Assembly (NCBI RefSeq): GCF_012317045.1
Contig: NZ_CP051154.1
Coordinates: forward strand, 2,046,001 to 2,110,000
Reading direction: 5' to 3'
DNA length: 64,000 bases
From: Leifsonia sp. PS1209
GTDB lineage: Bacteria > Actinomycetota > Actinomycetes > Actinomycetales > Microbacteriaceae
The notes beneath the pieces were generated by a model, which saw only the letters and a program-made list of their open reading frames with translations, did no database searches and was not told the origin of the DNA. The translations under genes were made by a program, and so were the position numbers. Shown piece after piece: positions 49,192-56,448 of this stretch. Each line of letters starts with the position of its first letter. Positions within the stretch are counted from its first letter, which is position 1.

Positions 49192-49311
49192 GGCTCAATC
49201 ATGGCAGACCCCGTTATCGCGTCCGCGTGACGGACACGTACGTGCCTCGACCGGAATGACCGCCTGCCTCAGAACATAAATATCACAAATCCATCGAGGC
49301 CGACCCACCGC

Positions 49312-49785
49312 TCATCCCGCCGCCCGCCGCACCAACTCCATCGCCCGCGCCAGCACCGCGTCGCTCAACGTCTCCAGCGCGTACGCCACCGGCCACATCT
49401 CCCCATCGTCCAGCCGCGCCGTCTCGTTGAATCCCAACGTCGCGTATCGAGTCTTGAACTTCTCCGCGCTCTGGAAGAAGACGACGACCTTCCCGTCCTT
49501 GGCGTAGCCGGGCATCCCGTACCAGGTCTTCGGCGTCAGCTCCGGGATGTTCGCCGTGATCGCCGCGTGCAGCCGTTCGGCGAACTCTCGCTCGTCGCCG
49601 TGCATCTCGGCGATCTTCTCGAGCACGTCCGCCGCGCCGTCCGCCGCCGTGGAGGCGCCGCGGCTGCGGCTGCGTTTGACCTCTTTCGCGCGTTCTTTCA
49701 TGGCCGCGCGCTCTTCGGCGGTGAAGGGTGTCGACGACGCGTTCTGCGCGTCGTCCGCGTCTGCTGCAGGCGATTTCGTGGTCAT
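49312..49785 (-). CDS. DUF1801 / YdhG-like protein
   Basis: A 157-residue cytoplasmic protein with a charged, disordered N-terminus (SRSRGASTAADG at about 45-55) and a DUF1801 fold: REFAERLHAAITANIPELTPKTWYGMPGYAKDGKVVVFFQSAEKFKTRYATLGFN. DUF1801 proteins resemble the frataxin-like YdhG group, but their function is uncertain. The ATG at 49785 (MTTKSPA) has GAGGAGCGCCAC before it; a longer start at 49842 is not supported. It has no partner gene. Confidence 0.82.
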   Translation of the reverse strand: MTTKSPAADADDAQNASSTPFTAEERAAMKERAKEVKRSRSRGASTAADGAADVLEKIAEMHGDEREFAERLHAAITANIPELTPKTWYGMPGYAKDGKVVVFFQSAEKFKTRYATLGFNETARLDDGEMWPVAYALETLSDAVLARAMELVRRAAG

Positions 49786-49948
49786 GTGGCGCTCCTCAGT
49801 GAGTCCCCCTCCCTCGACGTTACCGCGCCGCCCCGTCGCCACTCCCCCTGGAAACGCCGCAACACCCTCCCGGCGAACACCCAGGGAGCGCTAGTGTCGG
49901 CAGCAGAGCCGCTCTCGCACGCGGCACCGAAGGATCAAGGGGATCATC

Positions 49949-50584
49949 ATGACGTCACCAGGCTCCACCTCAGCTCCGTTCCAGGAGTTCGCCCTCAACG
50001 CCGCCGACCTGACCCGCGGCGCCATCAACGGCGTCAGGGCCGCCCTCGGCATCAGTGGCGCCGTCGCGGTCATCCTCGGCGTCGTCCTGCTGTTCTGGCC
50101 GGTCAAGACGCTCGCCGTCGTGGCGTTCTTCCTGGGGCTCTACTTCATCGTCGCCGGCATCATGCGGCTCGCCATCGGGATCTTCAGCAAGGGGATCACC
50201 GGCGGCATCCGCGCGATGCACATCGTGTTCGGCGCCCTGCTGGTGTTCGCCGGGATCATCGCCCTCAAGAACGTGACCGTCGCTGCGGCCACGCTCGTCA
50301 TCCTCGCCATCGCCTTCGTCGGCGTCGCCTGGATCATCGAGGGCATCATGTCCATCGCGGAAGCCGGCCGTGCCGCGTCGTCCGGATGGGCGATCACCTT
50401 CGGGATCATCAGCATCCTGGCCGGGATCGTCGTGCTGTTCCTTCCCGCGTCGTCCGCGCTGTTCCTGCTCGTGTTCGCCGCGGTCGCGCTGATCGTGCTC
50501 GGGATCATCGGGATCGTGCGTGCGTTCACGTTCGGCAGGGACGTGCTCGCGGCAACGTCCGCAGCAACGACGGCTACCGCCTAA
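49949..50584 (+). CDS. DUF308/HdeD-like membrane protein
   Basis: A 211-residue membrane protein with six hydrophobic segments. The HdeD-like hallmarks: GAVAVILGVVLLFWPVKTLAVVAFFLGLYFIVAGIMRL, then IMSIAEAGRAASSGWAITFGIISILAGIVVLFLPASSALFLLVF. HdeD is an acid-stress membrane protein in enterobacteria; the role here is unknown. An AAGGATCAAGGGG ribosome site is before the ATG. The strong terminator 50601-50646 follows. Confidence 0.9.
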   Translation: MTSPGSTSAPFQEFALNAADLTRGAINGVRAALGISGAVAVILGVVLLFWPVKTLAVVAFFLGLYFIVAGIMRLAIGIFSKGITGGIRAMHIVFGALLVFAGIIALKNVTVAAATLVILAIAFVGVAWIIEGIMSIAEAGRAASSGWAITFGIISILAGIVVLFLPASSALFLLVFAAVALIVLGIIGIVRAFTFGRDVLAATSAATTATA

Positions 50585-50600
50585 ACGGCAACACAACGAC

Positions 50601-50646
50601 AACGGTCCCTGACCACCGCGCGAAAGCTCGGTGGTCAGGGACCGTT
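50601..50646. terminator. bidirectional hairpin between HdeD-like and S9 peptidase genes
   Basis: A perfect 18-bp stem (left arm 50601-50618, right arm 50629-50646) with a 10-base loop; outer pairs are AACGG/CCGTT. It separates the convergent HdeD-like and peptidase genes. No long U-run follows on either strand, so efficiency is uncertain. Confidence 0.75.
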
Positions 50647-50675
50647 CGTGTCTCCGGATGCGCTAGACGCGTCGC

Positions 50676-52673
50676 TTAGCGCCCGTTCTGCTCGCTCGGC
50701 AGGTGCCTCGCCCACCAGTCCAGGATCGCGTCGAACCGCTGCTGCCGGTGGCGCGGCCGTCCGGCACGGCTGAGCTCGTGATCCTCTCCCGGGAAGATCA
50801 GCAGTTCCGCATCCACCCCGTTGCGCTTCAGCGCCGCATAGTAGCGCTCCGCCTGCCCGAGCGGGCAGCGCAGGTCGTTGGCGGAGTGCAGCACCAGCGT
50901 GGGCGTGCGCACCTCGCCGACGACGGCCTGCGGGCTCTGCGACCGGATGAGGTCGGCGTCCGTTCCGACGTACTCGTCGCCGAAGAAGCTGCCGATGTCG
51001 CTCGTCCCCACGAACCCTTCCGGGTCGAGGAATCCTCGCTCGACGATGGCGGCGGCGAAGCGGTGCTCGTGTCCGATCGTCCAGGCGGTGAGGTATCCCC
51101 CGTACGAGCCGCCCATGATGCCGACCCTGGATGCGTCGACCGCCGGGTTCTCCGCGATGGCGCCGTCGAGGAAGTCGAGCACGTCGGTGAAGTCCACCGT
51201 GCCCATCGCCTGCCGGATCACGCGCCCGTGCTCCTGGCCGTATCCCGCGGAACCGCGCGGGTTGCACATCACCACGGCGTAGCCGGCAGCCGCATAGACC
51301 TGCGCCTCGTCGAACACGCTGCCGGTGTACGCCGCGAACGGCCCACCGTGGATGTTCAGCAGCACCGGATGCGGACCGTCGCCCTCCGGCGCGACCACCC
51401 AGCCGTGCACCGGATACCCGTCGCGCGCCGTCACGGTCAGCTCCCGGATGGGCAGCACGCCCGCCGCGCGCAGCCCGGCCGAGAAGTCGGTGAGCTTCCG
51501 CAGGCGGCCGTCGGCCACGATGGCGACGTCGCCGGCGGTCTCCGCGTCTGCGACGGAGGCGACGACCACGTCGCCGGCCACACCGACTCCGCCGACGACG
51601 GTCGTCGCGTCGGTCAGGCGACGCACGTCGCCGCTCGCCGTGACCGCCGTGAGCACGAGCGCTCCCCTGCTGCGGTCGGTGACGAGCACCGAATCGTCCT
51701 GGTACGCGACGATGGCGCTCTCGGTGAGGTCGACCGTCTCCGGGTCGGTGAGGCGGCGGGGCGCGTCGCCGGCCTGGTCGATCGCGTAGAGCGCCGCGTT
51801 GCGGCCGACGAAGTCCCTGCCGCTCTCCCCCACATCCTGGGCGGTGAAGTACAGCACACCGTTCAGCCCGTACGCGAGCTCGGAGACCGAGAAGCTGCCG
51901 TGCTCCGACGTGACGTCGCGCGGCTCCCCCGACCCGTCGGCGGCCAGCAGGAACACGCTGGAGCGCAGGTCGTCGTCGCGGCTGTCGTGGCGGGCGGAGA
52001 CGAACGCGATGGTCGCGCCGTCCGGGGAGAACGCGACGGAACCGTCGTCCCACTCCCCCGTCGTCAGCTGCTCCGGCTCTTCCACCAGCGGCGTGGATGC
52101 GGTGCTCCCGTCCGCCTCGGGCGCGGCCTCCGCGACCGGCTCGCCCCACACATCCGGCACGGGCACGCTGAACAGGTGCGCCCTCCGGTCGACGATGTAG
52201 CCCAGCCCGTTCGCCTGATATTTCAGTGTCCGGATGTGGCGGGGCGGCTCGGCGTTGGCCTCCAGGCCGTCGACCGTGCCGTACCTGCCCTGCTCGGGCA
52301 CGCGGCTGACGAACACGAGGGTGCGGCCGTCGGGCGACCAGGCGAACTCGGAGACGCCGAGCTTCCGGTCGGTGACCTGCACGGGCTCCCCGCCCGCCGC
52401 ATCCACCACGTACAGCTGCGGCGCGGCCTTGGGCGCCGCGCGCAAGAAGGCGATCAGCCGGCCGTCCGGCGAGAACCGCGGAGCGGTGTCCCGGAAGCCG
52501 CGGGTGAGCCGCTTGGGCGCCGCGTGGCCGGTGAGCGGCACGGTCCAGAGCTGCCCGACCGTCGCGTCCGCCTCGAGCGATGGATGCGTCACAGACACCA
52601 CAGCGCGCGCACCGCCTGGGTGCACGGTCGGCGTGGAGACGCCGGTCAGCAGTCCGAGGTCCGCGGCCTTCAT
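50676..52673 (-). CDS. S9 family prolyl-oligopeptidase-like peptidase
   Basis: A 665-residue cytoplasmic serine peptidase. Residues 1-400 form a WD40-like/TolB-type beta-propeller (FSPDGRLIAFLRAAPK, FAWSPDGRTLVFVSR, VAFSPDGATIAFVSAR). The catalytic domain (about 420-665) has Ser523 in GGSYGGYLTAW, an aspartate in LVLHSANDLRCPL and His in FPGEDHELSRAGRP. It likely cleaves small peptides as an acylaminoacyl or dipeptidyl peptidase; no signal peptide. ATG overlaps the upstream SDR gene's stop as ATGA. Confidence 0.9.
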   Translation of the reverse strand: MKAADLGLLTGVSTPTVHPGGARAVVSVTHPSLEADATVGQLWTVPLTGHAAPKRLTRGFRDTAPRFSPDGRLIAFLRAAPKAAPQLYVVDAAGGEPVQVTDRKLGVSEFAWSPDGRTLVFVSRVPEQGRYGTVDGLEANAEPPRHIRTLKYQANGLGYIVDRRAHLFSVPVPDVWGEPVAEAAPEADGSTASTPLVEEPEQLTTGEWDDGSVAFSPDGATIAFVSARHDSRDDDLRSSVFLLAADGSGEPRDVTSEHGSFSVSELAYGLNGVLYFTAQDVGESGRDFVGRNAALYAIDQAGDAPRRLTDPETVDLTESAIVAYQDDSVLVTDRSRGALVLTAVTASGDVRRLTDATTVVGGVGVAGDVVVASVADAETAGDVAIVADGRLRKLTDFSAGLRAAGVLPIRELTVTARDGYPVHGWVVAPEGDGPHPVLLNIHGGPFAAYTGSVFDEAQVYAAAGYAVVMCNPRGSAGYGQEHGRVIRQAMGTVDFTDVLDFLDGAIAENPAVDASRVGIMGGSYGGYLTAWTIGHEHRFAAAIVERGFLDPEGFVGTSDIGSFFGDEYVGTDADLIRSQSPQAVVGEVRTPTLVLHSANDLRCPLGQAERYYAALKRNGVDAELLIFPGEDHELSRAGRPRHRQQRFDAILDWWARHLPSEQNGR

Positions 52674-53440
52674 TCGGCCACCGGCACGAAATCGGACACG
52701 TCACCGACCAGGCGGGTGTGGTCGGCCGGGATCGGGTCGACGACCGCCTGGGCGATCTCTGCCGCGAACTCGCTCACGTTGTAGAGCTTGCCCGCCGCCT
52801 CCTTGCGCGCGTCGATGGCGCCCGGGTTCAGGCGGTTGAGGAGCGTCGCGGTGATCGTTCCCTCGATCATGTCGCCGGAGACCACGACGAACTCGATCCC
52901 CTTCTCCTCGAGAGCAGGCAGCAGCGCGCGCAGCGCGTCCTCCCCCGCCCGCTTGCTCTCGGCGACGGCCTTGTACTCCGGCATCGTCGGCGTAGTGGTG
53001 ATGAAGTGCGCCTGGTGGCTGGTCACGAACACCACGCGCGAGCCGGGGGCGAGCAGCGGGAGCGCGGCGTTCAGGGTGTTGACCTGCGCATCCCGGTTCA
53101 GCTGCATGGCGTAGTCCTCGGCCATGCCGGACTCCATGCCACCGGATGCGTTCAGCACCAGGATGTCGAGTCCGCCCCACTCCTGGCGGACCGTGTCGAA
53201 CATCCCGTCGACCGACGCGGGATCGGTGAGGTCTGCACCCACCGTGATGGCGGTGCCTCCGGCCTCCCTGATGCTGTCCGCGAGCTTGACGGCGCGAGCC
53301 TCCTTGTTGCGGAAGTTGATGACGACGGCGGCCCCGGCCGACGCGAGATACTGCGCCGTGTCGGCGCCGATGCCGCGAGACGAACCGGTGATGAGCGCGC
53401 GCTTCCCGGCGAGGGAACCAGCTGCGAGAGGGTTGGACAC
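52670..53440 (-). CDS. SDR family oxidoreductase
   Basis: A 256-residue protein: TGSSRGIGADTAQYLASAGAAVVINFRNKE cofactor region, NASGGMESG in place of NNAG, Ser in FVTSHQAHF and Tyr-x3-Lys in MPEYKAVAESKRAGE (the Lys is two residues further than normal or offset). This non-standard NASG variant and active-site spacing suggests a divergent SDR, possibly an atypical substrate. GTG start at 53440 after TAGGAGTCTTC. Its stop overlaps the S9 peptidase start, so the pair is coupled. Confidence 0.85.
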   Translation of the reverse strand: MSNPLAAGSLAGKRALITGSSRGIGADTAQYLASAGAAVVINFRNKEARAVKLADSIREAGGTAITVGADLTDPASVDGMFDTVRQEWGGLDILVLNASGGMESGMAEDYAMQLNRDAQVNTLNAALPLLAPGSRVVFVTSHQAHFITTTPTMPEYKAVAESKRAGEDALRALLPALEEKGIEFVVVSGDMIEGTITATLLNRLNPGAIDARKEAAGKLYNVSEFAAEIAQAVVDPIPADHTRLVGDVSDFVPVAE

Positions 53441-53549
53441 GAAGACTCCTAGAAAGATGGGTTTCTCGTCCCTGAGACTACCAAGTGGGTTCCGCACCGC
53501 CGGTTCGGCACCTGCTACGGTCGTCAGTACGACAGTGAAGGGAGTCGCC

Positions 53550-54053
53550 GTGGACATCGCATCCTTCGCATGGATCGCCTGGCTGGTCCTCATCCTCGTC
53601 TTCATCATCATCGAGATGCTCACCCTGGACTTCGTCTTCCTGATGATCGCCGTCGGAAGCGTCGGCGGCCTCGTCTCCGGCCTGGTCGGAGCGCCCTGGT
53701 GGCTGCAGCTGATCATCGCTGCCGCGCTCTCGATCATCCTGATCTTCTTCATCCGGCCGCCCCTCCTGCACGCACTGAAACGCGGGGGCGACCCGACCAA
53801 GAGCAACGTCGCCGCACTGATCGGCATGTCCGGCACCGTCGTCGACACCGTCTCCCGCACCACCGGCCAGGTCAAGCTGGCGGTCGGCGAGACCTGGACG
53901 GCGCGCCTCGCGACCGGCCTCACCGCCCCGCCGGCGCAGCTGGTGCCCGGCGAGCACGTCGTCGTCGTCTCCATCGAGGGGGCGACCGCCGTGGTGGCGC
54001 CCGCCCCGATCGCCGCGGGAGCCGACGACTTCACAGAAAGGAGTGCGTCGTGA
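53550..54053 (+). CDS. NfeD-like membrane protein
   Basis: A 167-residue protein with three hydrophobic segments (residues 5-30, 32-50 and 53-72) and a C-terminal OB-fold domain (GTVVDTVSRTTGQVKLAVGETWTARLA, then LVPGEHVVVVSIEGATAVVAP). NfeD proteins partner with SPFH (stomatin-like) proteins in membrane microdomains, and the SPFH gene follows immediately with a GTGA overlap. The GTG start at 53550 follows GAAGGGAG; a GTG at 53535 is in frame but lacks a site. Confidence 0.92.
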   Translation: MDIASFAWIAWLVLILVFIIIEMLTLDFVFLMIAVGSVGGLVSGLVGAPWWLQLIIAAALSIILIFFIRPPLLHALKRGGDPTKSNVAALIGMSGTVVDTVSRTTGQVKLAVGETWTARLATGLTAPPAQLVPGEHVVVVSIEGATAVVAPAPIAAGADDFTERSAS

Positions 54054-55186
54054 CAGACGCCAGTCAACTGGTCGTGGGGATCGTGGTGACGGTCATCATC
54101 GTCATCATCGTGATCTTCGTCCTGGTCACCCTGTTCCGGGCGATCCGCATCATCCCGCAGGCGCGCGCCGGCGTGGTGGAGCGGCTCGGCAGGTACCACA
54201 AGACGCTGAGCCCGGGGCTCAACGTGGTGGTGCCGTTCGTGGACAAGGTGCGGCCGCTCATCGACATGCGCGAGCAGGTGGTCTCCTTCCCGCCGCAGCC
54301 GGTGATCACCGAGGACAACCTGGTCGTGTCGATCGACACGGTCGTCTACTTCCAGGTGACGGATGCGCGTGCCGCGACGTACGAGATCGCGAACTACCTC
54401 GGCGCCGTCGAGCAGCTGACCACCACCACGCTCCGTAACGTCGTCGGTGGCCTCAACCTCGAAGAGGCGCTGACCAGCCGCGACAACATCAACGGCCAGC
54501 TGCGCATCGTCCTCGACGAAGCGACAGGCAAGTGGGGCATCCGAGTATCGCGCGTCGAGCTGAAGGCGATCGACCCGCCCATCTCCATCCAGGACTCGAT
54601 GGAGAAGCAGATGCGCGCAGAGCGTGACCGCCGAGCCGTCATCCTCACCGCGGAGGGCACCAAGCAGTCCGAGATCCTCAACGCCGAAGGTATGCGGCAG
54701 GCCGCCATCCTCAAGGCGGAGGGTGACGCGAAGGCTGCTGTGCTCCGGGCCGAGGGTGAGGCGAAGGCGATCACGACCGTGTTCGGCGCCATCCACGAGG
54801 GGAACCCGGACAACCTGCTGCTGGCCTACCAGTACCTGCAGACCCTGCCGAAGCTGGCCGAAGGCCCGGCGAACAAGCTGTGGATCATCCCGAGCGAGCT
54901 GACCCAGGCGCTGCAGGGCATCGGCAAGGCGTTCGGCGACAAGGGAGTTCCCGGCATGCCCGGGATGCCCGGCTCGTCGGGAGATCCTGCGCCGGTGGAC
55001 AGGGATGCCGTGAAGGCCGCGCAGGCCGACGCGGCAGCAGCAGCAGCCGACGCGCACGCCGAGGCGGAGGCGGCCACGCGAGCGGCCGCAGAGGCTGCGG
55101 CGGCGGCGGCTCCGGATGCGGGCGTCACCCCCGCAGCGCCCGCCGAGGGCGACGCGGCGCCCGGAGAGCAGACTCCGCCGGCGTGA
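54050..55186 (+). CDS. SPFH/band 7 (stomatin, QmcA-like) protein
   Basis: A 378-residue protein: one N-terminal membrane anchor (residues 7-31, VVGIVVTVIIVIIVIFVLVTLF), a SPFH domain (about 35-220, IIPQARAGVVERLGRYHKTLSPGLNVVVPFVDKVRPLIDMREQV), a coiled coil (215-265; EGTKQSEILNAEGMRQAAILKAEGDAKAAVL), and a low-complexity Ala/Asp/Glu-rich tail with PGMPGMPGSSG. Forms oligomeric membrane scaffolds with NfeD, possibly guiding proteases or lipid microdomains. GTG start overlaps the NfeD stop; its own stop overlaps the GDPD start. Confidence 0.93.
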   Translation: MTDASQLVVGIVVTVIIVIIVIFVLVTLFRAIRIIPQARAGVVERLGRYHKTLSPGLNVVVPFVDKVRPLIDMREQVVSFPPQPVITEDNLVVSIDTVVYFQVTDARAATYEIANYLGAVEQLTTTTLRNVVGGLNLEEALTSRDNINGQLRIVLDEATGKWGIRVSRVELKAIDPPISIQDSMEKQMRAERDRRAVILTAEGTKQSEILNAEGMRQAAILKAEGDAKAAVLRAEGEAKAITTVFGAIHEGNPDNLLLAYQYLQTLPKLAEGPANKLWIIPSELTQALQGIGKAFGDKGVPGMPGMPGSSGDPAPVDRDAVKAAQADAAAAAADAHAEAEAATRAAAEAAAAAAPDAGVTPAAPAEGDAAPGEQTPPA

Positions 55187-55932
55187 CGTTCCTGAGCGGT
55201 CCTCTCCCCCGGATCATCGCGCACCGGGGCCTCGCCGTCGGGGCCCCGGAGAACACCCTCCTCGCGTTCCTCCGCGCGCTGAACGCGGGGGCGACGCACC
55301 TGGAGACCGACGTGCACGCGAGCGCGGACGGGGTCGCGGTCATCAGCCACGACCCCGACCTCTCCCGCGTCGCCGGGCGCGCCGTGCGCGTCGGCCAGCT
55401 CACCATGCCGGAGCTGCGACGCATCCAGCTCGGCGATGGTCAGTCGTACTGCTCCCTCGCGGACGCCCTCGACGCGTTTCCCGACGCCCGCTTCAACATC
55501 GACATCAAGGACCTCGCCTCCGCCGCCCCGGCCGCCGCGGCCATCCTGAAGGCGCGCGCCACCGACCGCGTCCTCATCACCAGCTTCGACGAGAAGCGCA
55601 GGAGGGCGGCCGTGGATGCGCTGCCCGGCGTGGCGAGCTCCGCCTCCGTCTCGCGCGTCCTCCCCGCGATCGCCGCCGCCAAGGCCGGTTCGACCTCCGC
55701 CGTGCGCCGCGCGCTGCGCGGTCTCGTCGCCGTGCAGGTCCCCGAGCGGCAGGGCCCGCTGCGGCTCGTCTCGAGGCGCACCGTGCGCATCCTGCACGAC
55801 GCCGGCGTGGAGGTCCACGTCTGGACGGTGAACGATCCGGCCGACATGACACGCCTGCTCGACCTCGGCGTCGACGGCCTCGTCACCGACCGCTGCGACA
55901 CACTGAAAGCGCTGGTCGACGCGCGAATCTGA
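55183..55932 (+). CDS. glycerophosphodiester phosphodiesterase
   Basis: A 249-residue GDPD-fold enzyme. Catalytic motif: IIAHRGLAVGAPENTLLAF (His and Arg, then Glu), metal ligands in LETDVHASADGVAVISHDPDLSRV, and C-terminal VHVWTVNDPADMTRLLDLGVDGLVTDRCD. It hydrolyses glycerophosphodiesters or related lipids, with a divalent metal. No signal peptide, so cytoplasmic. The GTGA overlap with the SPFH gene makes nfeD-SPFH-GDPD one unit, linking a membrane scaffold with a lipid-headgroup enzyme. Confidence 0.92.
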   Translation: MTFLSGPLPRIIAHRGLAVGAPENTLLAFLRALNAGATHLETDVHASADGVAVISHDPDLSRVAGRAVRVGQLTMPELRRIQLGDGQSYCSLADALDAFPDARFNIDIKDLASAAPAAAAILKARATDRVLITSFDEKRRRAAVDALPGVASSASVSRVLPAIAAAKAGSTSAVRRALRGLVAVQVPERQGPLRLVSRRTVRILHDAGVEVHVWTVNDPADMTRLLDLGVDGLVTDRCDTLKALVDARI

Positions 55933-55963
55933 CCTGAGAGGGCCCTGAGAGTACGGGTCCGAC

Positions 55964-55996
55964 GGAAAGAGAACCCCCAGCTTGTGGGTTTATAAC
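55964..55996 (+). promoter_or_regulatory. candidate rbpA promoter region
   Basis: Two overlapping signals. TATAAC at 55991-55996 is a good -10. GGAAA (55964-55968) and GTT (55988-55990), 19 bases apart, resemble a SigR/SigH-type (oxidative-stress) promoter, and S. coelicolor rbpA is known to be in the SigR regulon. Either or both may serve. Confidence 0.4.
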
Positions 55997-56030
55997 TGTG
56001 AAGCACGCGCGCACAGAGGAGAACCACACA

Positions 56031-56402
56031 ATGGCAGATCGCAGTTTGCGCGGAATGAGGCTTGGCGCCCAGAGCTTACAGAGCGAAGAAGGCGTCGTGT
56101 ACTCCCCGCGTTCCCGTTACATTTACCTATGCCCCGAATGCGGCAAGGAGACCGACATGGTCTTCTCCGCCGAGGCTGATGCACCCCAGACCTGGGAGTG
56201 CAAGCACTGCGGCCACGAGGCCACCCTGCTGGTCGGCGACACCCCCGTCGAGGTCGACCGCTCGGACGTGAAGGTGCCGCGCAGCCACTGGGACATGCTG
56301 CTCGAGCGCCGCACCCGCGCCGAACTCGAGGAACTCCTCGAGGAGAGGCTCACCTACCTGCGCTCCCGGCGCGGCACGGGCGAGCACAAGATCGGCGCCT
56401 GA
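56031..56402 (+). CDS. rbpA: RNA polymerase-binding protein RbpA
   Basis: A 123-residue transcription factor that binds RNA polymerase and the principal sigma factor and stabilises open complexes. It starts MADRSLRGMRLGAQSLQSEEGV, with the RbpA core zinc-type motif YLCPECGKETDMVF...WECKHCGHEA (four cysteines; actinomycete RbpA often keeps these) and a C-terminal sigma-interaction region with RSHWDMLLERRTRAELEELLEERL. The ATG follows AGAGGAGAACC. A terminator hairpin (56416-56448) follows immediately. Confidence 0.97.
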   Translation: MADRSLRGMRLGAQSLQSEEGVVYSPRSRYIYLCPECGKETDMVFSAEADAPQTWECKHCGHEATLLVGDTPVEVDRSDVKVPRSHWDMLLERRTRAELEELLEERLTYLRSRRGTGEHKIGA

Positions 56403-56415
56403 CCCCGCCACACCG

Positions 56416-56448
56416 AGGCCGTTCTCACCCCACCGGTGAGGACGGCCT
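56416..56448 (+). terminator. intrinsic terminator after rbpA
   Basis: A 14-bp stem (left arm 56416-56429, right arm 56435-56448, one G-T pair) with a CCACC loop, followed by TTTCC. It overlaps the stop codon of the converging lnt gene (56425-56427). Confidence 0.85.
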
